64,000 nt of DNA from an uncultured Sphingomonadaceae bacterium (GTDB lineage Bacteria > Pseudomonadota > Alphaproteobacteria > Sphingomonadales > Sphingomonadaceae), in contig CALMVA010000064.1 of the NCBI GenBank assembly GCA_937873035.1, positions 1 to 64,000 on the forward strand, written 5' to 3'. The first letter of the stretch is position 1. Each line of letters begins with the position of its first letter. The translations under genes and the position numbers were made by a program. Positions 61,117 to 64,000 of the stretch are shown piece by piece. A model generated the notes under the pieces. It saw only the letters and a list, made by a program, of their open reading frames with translations, made no database searches and had not been told where the DNA came from.

Positions 61117-61451
61117 GAAACCCCCGGTGGCACGGCAATCGGCGCAGCGGAAGGGGGAATCGTTCCCGACTGCATGGGTTCTGCCGGAGAAGGGTTCATC
61201 AAGGCGCGTGTTTCGGCCAATTGCCGCTCGCTTTGCGTAAGCTTGCGCTGGAGCGACCATTTGGTCGCACGATGGAGGATGAAATAGGGCGCAAGCCCTA
61301 GCAAAAATGCCGCGAAAATGGGGATTGGCAGGTAGGTGGTCAACTCCAGCCCGCTCCACAGCGTGAGGGTGACGGATGTCCAGTTGCTGATCGAGAACAC
61401 CACGAGAATAACCGCGATGACGACCCAGAAAAGTGTTTTCAGAAACTGCAT
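61113..61451 (-). CDS. LapA family protein (lipopolysaccharide assembly protein A-like)
   Basis: This 112-aa inner-membrane protein has two hydrophobic segments (LFWVVIAVILVVFSISNW and TYLPIPIFAAFLLGLAPYFIL), followed by a basic, coiled-coil-like cytoplasmic stretch (RATKWSLQRKLTQSERQLAETRALM) and a Pro-rich tail. This is the LapA/DUF1049 pattern; in E. coli LapA works with LapB to control LPS assembly through LpxC turnover. It is the first gene of the pyrF-trp operon. Whether it has the same role in a sphingomonad, whose glycosphingolipids replace LPS, is doubtful. Confidence 0.82.
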   Translation of the reverse strand: MQFLKTLFWVVIAVILVVFSISNWTSVTLTLWSGLELTTYLPIPIFAAFLLGLAPYFILHRATKWSLQRKLTQSERQLAETRALMNPSPAEPMQSGTIPPSAAPIAVPPGVS

Positions 61452-61485
61452 CGCTGCATCAACTCCCGGTTTCTATGACACAACT

Positions 61486-63792
61486 CTAGTCGGTCGTGGC
61501 GGCGTTTTCCAGCGGAACACGGGCAACTTCCTGCCTCAGGCTCGCAAAAAGCTCTGCGATGTTGGTGAGGCGCGGTTCTTCTTCGGTCAGGATCGCTTCA
61601 AACAAGGCGCGCTTGGCTGCCATGATCTCTTGCGCGGGCGCGGGGCTGGTGAGCGTGGAATAGACGATGTCGACCATCCGTTCGGCACCATGCAGCCGTC
61701 CCCAGAGATAATCATTCTCGCGATATTTGCGGCTGAAAAAGGCACCAAAGCTATTGAATTCTATGCCCTTTAGCGTGGCCGCAGCTCCACCCCGGCGGAT
61801 CGATTGCGCATCATCGGGTGAGATGCGGTCGACCTTGATGGGGTTGAACTCTTCCAGCCCTTCGCCCTGCAACATCGGCAGCGTCGATATGTCGAAATAG
61901 GGAAAGCCGAGATAGGCGAGCAGGGATTGCCGACGATGCGCCCTGGGACAGGCGATTAGGCCGCCCGCCAGCGCGATGTCGACCGCTTCGTCGCGCTGGG
62001 GAAGCGCCTGAAGTGTTGCCACGTCATCGAGAAAGGTCGATGGGCTGGCAAGGCTGATCGTGCGGTAGGTTGCTGCGTTCTCAAGATCGATGAGCGGCGC
62101 AAGGCTTGCATAGATCACGTGGCGCAGATTGACGATTTCGGCATCCACAGCTTCTCCACTGTCGACAAGCGCGGTGAGGCGGCGGGCCATGAAGCGCAGG
62201 CGGCGGATGCGAAAGCCAAGGTCATGTGCGCGGAAAAACGCAATTGTGGTGTTGTTGCGCCCTTCGCCCGGCAGGCGGATGTCATCAATTCCGCGTGCGC
62301 GAATTTCAGCCCATAAGCGATGCCGAAAATCTTCTGGAAGCGCCTCGTTGCGTGTGGCGGCAATGCGCGCTGCAAGGTCTGCCAATCCTTCAACGATCCC
62401 GGCGAGTTTGAGATGCGCATAGCCTGCATAGGCATATCCTGCATCCGCCGTCGCACGGTCATGCGCCTTGGCCCGCCATGCCGCGACGCGCTTGGTCGTT
62501 GGTTTGTCGATAAAGAAGGTCTTGCCGAAAAGCGCCTGCACCGCGGCGTCAATATCTGGCGTGAGCGCGTCAACAATGTGTTGCATCCGGCGGATGCGCG
62601 TGGAGCGCGCGGCAATGTCTTCCAAATTATCCCGAATGGGCTGTTCGCGCGGCAGCTCAGACATGGCCCCCAAAATGGTGGTGAAAAAGCCCGGAAGGTC
62701 GCCTTTGCCAGGGCGATTGAGGCTGATCGCCCGGATGCCGGGCTTGGGATCAATAAACACAAAGCGCCGATCCACCTCGCGGCGGGCGGGGCGATCTCGC
62801 AATGCCTCAATTGCAGCTTTGAACGGCGCATTGGCGAGCACGGACCCATCGACCAGTGAAATGTCATCCACCAGTTTTCCGCTCTGCGGAATGATCGATG
62901 AGAGGAAGGGCGCGCGATCTGGCCATTGCGTGCCGCGCGCTGAAACAAGACTGTCGAGTTCGCGCAGCTTGAATGGCGGGAAGGCACCGGGAAAGCTGGA
63001 TGTCGCGCGCGCCGCAAAGGTGAGGGCGATTGTGCTGCCGAGAGAAATCTCCTGTTCCGGGTCGTGCCGAAAGCGAATGACAAGGCGATGCTCATTTTCA
63101 ACCACGCGCGGCGGTGAGTTGAGCTGGAGTGTTTCCGGGTGGCCGTGAAAGTCGGTGACGGTCACGGCAAGGTCCAGCGGCTGACCGGGCGGAAGAAGCG
63201 ACCCATCAGGCGGTGAACTGGCCATCAAGTCAAAGGCATCGAGAATCATGCCAGAAAGCACCTGCCCGCCAAAGGGCGGCTCGAACCAGCGGGAGCGAAC
63301 GAAGCGGGTCAGCTTGGCGCGCACTTCTTCTCGCGCTTCTGACGCGACTGTGGTGTCGATGGTGCCGCCCTGTCGGTTGGCGACATACCAGGCGATGGGG
63401 GCTGCCCAGAACTTTGTGAACTTCCCCAAGGGACGCGCATCGGGATCAAGCAGAACGTCAACATCGGCCTTTTCAAGCCACAGGTCGGTCAGCGGCTCAA
63501 GCGACTGGCCCGTTGCCACGGCCTGCGCAAGAAAGATGCCGTTGATGCCGCCCGCGCTGGCGCCAGTGATAATGTCGGTCAGTACCCGCAGCGTCAGATT
63601 ATTGTCCGCCGCGATCTTGCGGAGCAATTCAAGGTAAAGCTGTTCAGAAAGCGAGAGGCCGTTTCCGCCCGCATGGAAAGCGCGGCTTGCGCGCGTCAGC
63701 TTCCAGATCTCTTTGGTTATGCCGTGCATATAAACGGCAAGGCTGATGCCACCGTAACAGACAAGCGCCAGCCGCAATTCCTTTTCATGCAT
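61486..63792 (-). CDS. Patatin-like phospholipase/acyl hydrolase, DUF3376-type
   Basis: This 768-aa patatin-like protein has the oxyanion-hole segment LVCYGGISLAVYMHG near residue 10, the nucleophile motif TDIITGASAGGINGIFLAQA (GxSxG) near residue 85 and the catalytic dyad Asp in LVDGSVLANAPFKAA near 320. The long C-terminal region (residues ~400-768) is characteristic of the DUF3376 patatin-related family in Alphaproteobacteria. No signal peptide is seen. It would hydrolyse a phospholipid or acylglycerol. It is a single gene, 34 bp from lapA. Confidence 0.9.
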   Translation of the reverse strand: MHEKELRLALVCYGGISLAVYMHGITKEIWKLTRASRAFHAGGNGLSLSEQLYLELLRKIAADNNLTLRVLTDIITGASAGGINGIFLAQAVATGQSLEPLTDLWLEKADVDVLLDPDARPLGKFTKFWAAPIAWYVANRQGGTIDTTVASEAREEVRAKLTRFVRSRWFEPPFGGQVLSGMILDAFDLMASSPPDGSLLPPGQPLDLAVTVTDFHGHPETLQLNSPPRVVENEHRLVIRFRHDPEQEISLGSTIALTFAARATSSFPGAFPPFKLRELDSLVSARGTQWPDRAPFLSSIIPQSGKLVDDISLVDGSVLANAPFKAAIEALRDRPARREVDRRFVFIDPKPGIRAISLNRPGKGDLPGFFTTILGAMSELPREQPIRDNLEDIAARSTRIRRMQHIVDALTPDIDAAVQALFGKTFFIDKPTTKRVAAWRAKAHDRATADAGYAYAGYAHLKLAGIVEGLADLAARIAATRNEALPEDFRHRLWAEIRARGIDDIRLPGEGRNNTTIAFFRAHDLGFRIRRLRFMARRLTALVDSGEAVDAEIVNLRHVIYASLAPLIDLENAATYRTISLASPSTFLDDVATLQALPQRDEAVDIALAGGLIACPRAHRRQSLLAYLGFPYFDISTLPMLQGEGLEEFNPIKVDRISPDDAQSIRRGGAAATLKGIEFNSFGAFFSRKYRENDYLWGRLHGAERMVDIVYSTLTSPAPAQEIMAAKRALFEAILTEEEPRLTNIAELFASLRQEVARVPLENAATTD

Positions 63793-63821
63793 TGCATGAC
63801 GTTATCGCGGCTGGCGCCTTT

Positions 63822-63838
63822 GTCGAGTAGAACTCGAC
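63822..63838. other. Small perfect hairpin upstream of patatin gene
   Basis: GTCGAGT and ACTCGAC (7-bp arms, AGA loop) lie 30 bp upstream of the patatin start. It could be an operator or a 5' RNA hairpin; no further support. Confidence 0.35.
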
Positions 63839-63982
63839 GCCCCCCATTTCCTGATTGCGACCCAGGACACTTCGTCAACGCCAGAGGCGTCTTGGATTGA
63901 CGTGGCAGACGCATAGCTTTGGCTTTCCGGCAAGACTGTAAAATGATATACAATCCACAGCTTTTTCAATGAGGTCGACGCG

Positions 63983-64000
63983 ATGGCGCAGATTACGGTG
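63983..64000 (+). CDS. Partial gene at window end (MAQITV...)
   Basis: An ATG at 63983 with GAGG about 10 nt upstream and a plausible promoter (TATACAAT-type element near 63945) begins a frame reading MAQITV to the end of the window. Too little sequence is present to identify the protein. Confidence 0.4.

Noticed and set aside
1..64000. CRISPR arrays, rRNA, tRNA, complete insertion sequences
   Set aside because: No regularly spaced repeats, rRNA-like blocks, tRNA cloverleaf sequences or transposase genes were recognised on reading.

Overview
The window looks like the chromosome of a sphingomonad (Alphaproteobacteria, Sphingomonadales). Evidence: high GC, a PEPxxWA-CTERM surface protein, two large TonB-dependent receptors of the sphingomonad catabolic type, an alphaproteobacterial imuA-imuB-dnaE2 cassette with a GTTC-N7-GTTC LexA box, and the lapA-pyrF-trpF-trpB-trpA-accD-folC gene order. 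No rRNA, tRNA, CRISPR array or complete insertion sequence was seen.

Layout. (1) 49-6942: a co-directional catabolic block of TonB receptor, SDR, acyl-CoA dehydrogenase, APH-type kinase, 2Fe-2S ferredoxin and SDR. It resembles parts of the levulinate (Lva) 4-hydroxyacyl-CoA route. It ends in what looks like the cut-off start of another acyl-CoA dehydrogenase. (2) 7327-12834: the SOS mutagenesis cassette imuA-imuB-dnaE2 on the minus strand, with a LexA box at its promoter. (3) 13135-46323: a 33-kb catabolic island. It holds two Rieske oxygenases, a CYP101-like P450, a ferredoxin, two GMC oxidoreductases (one frameshifted), two aldehyde dehydrogenases, two acyl-CoA dehydrogenases, two crotonases, a double-domain CoA-transferase, an acyl-CoA ligase and two thiolase-fold proteins without the usual nucleophilic Cys. 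It also holds a DUF35 Zn-ribbon partner, a molybdopterin oxidoreductase, a sulfotransferase, a DUF6473 protein, a kinase, a TonB receptor and two paralogous TetR regulators. (4) 46337-64000: mostly core genes (carbonic anhydrase, UvrD/PcrA helicase with its own LexA box, rsmD, an rsuA/rluB-type pseudouridine synthase, ampG-like transporter, folC, accD, trpA, trpB, trpF, pyrF, lapA, patatin-like protein), with one further Rieske oxygenase at 53.1-54.2 kb.

The main new observation is a shared operator. Nearly every promoter gap in the 33-kb island carries an inverted repeat of the form TTATCTA-N7-TAGATAA (core ATCTA-N7-TAGAT). There are nine sites plus one weak extra site, always with the same 7-nt spacer. 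Exact or near-exact copies precede the Rieske oxygenases, the aldehyde dehydrogenase, the receptor, the ferredoxin, the molybdopterin enzyme and the GMC genes. The two TetR proteins are close paralogues and lie at the distal ends of operons that begin at such sites. They are the obvious candidates to bind it, which would make the island one regulon. The chemistry suggested is uptake through the TonB receptor, then oxygenation (P450/Rieske) and alcohol/aldehyde oxidation (GMC, SDR, ALDH). CoA activation, beta-oxidation-like steps and C-C cleavage by an Ltp2/DUF35-like retro-aldolase would follow. The substrate cannot be named from sequence; an alicyclic or terpenoid compound is plausible.

Three genes are broken: a ~50-aa gene at 28.7 kb by an 8-bp tandem duplication, the second GMC gene by one extra G in a G run, and folC by one extra base. 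Because folC is normally essential, the two single-base indels may be base-calling errors.
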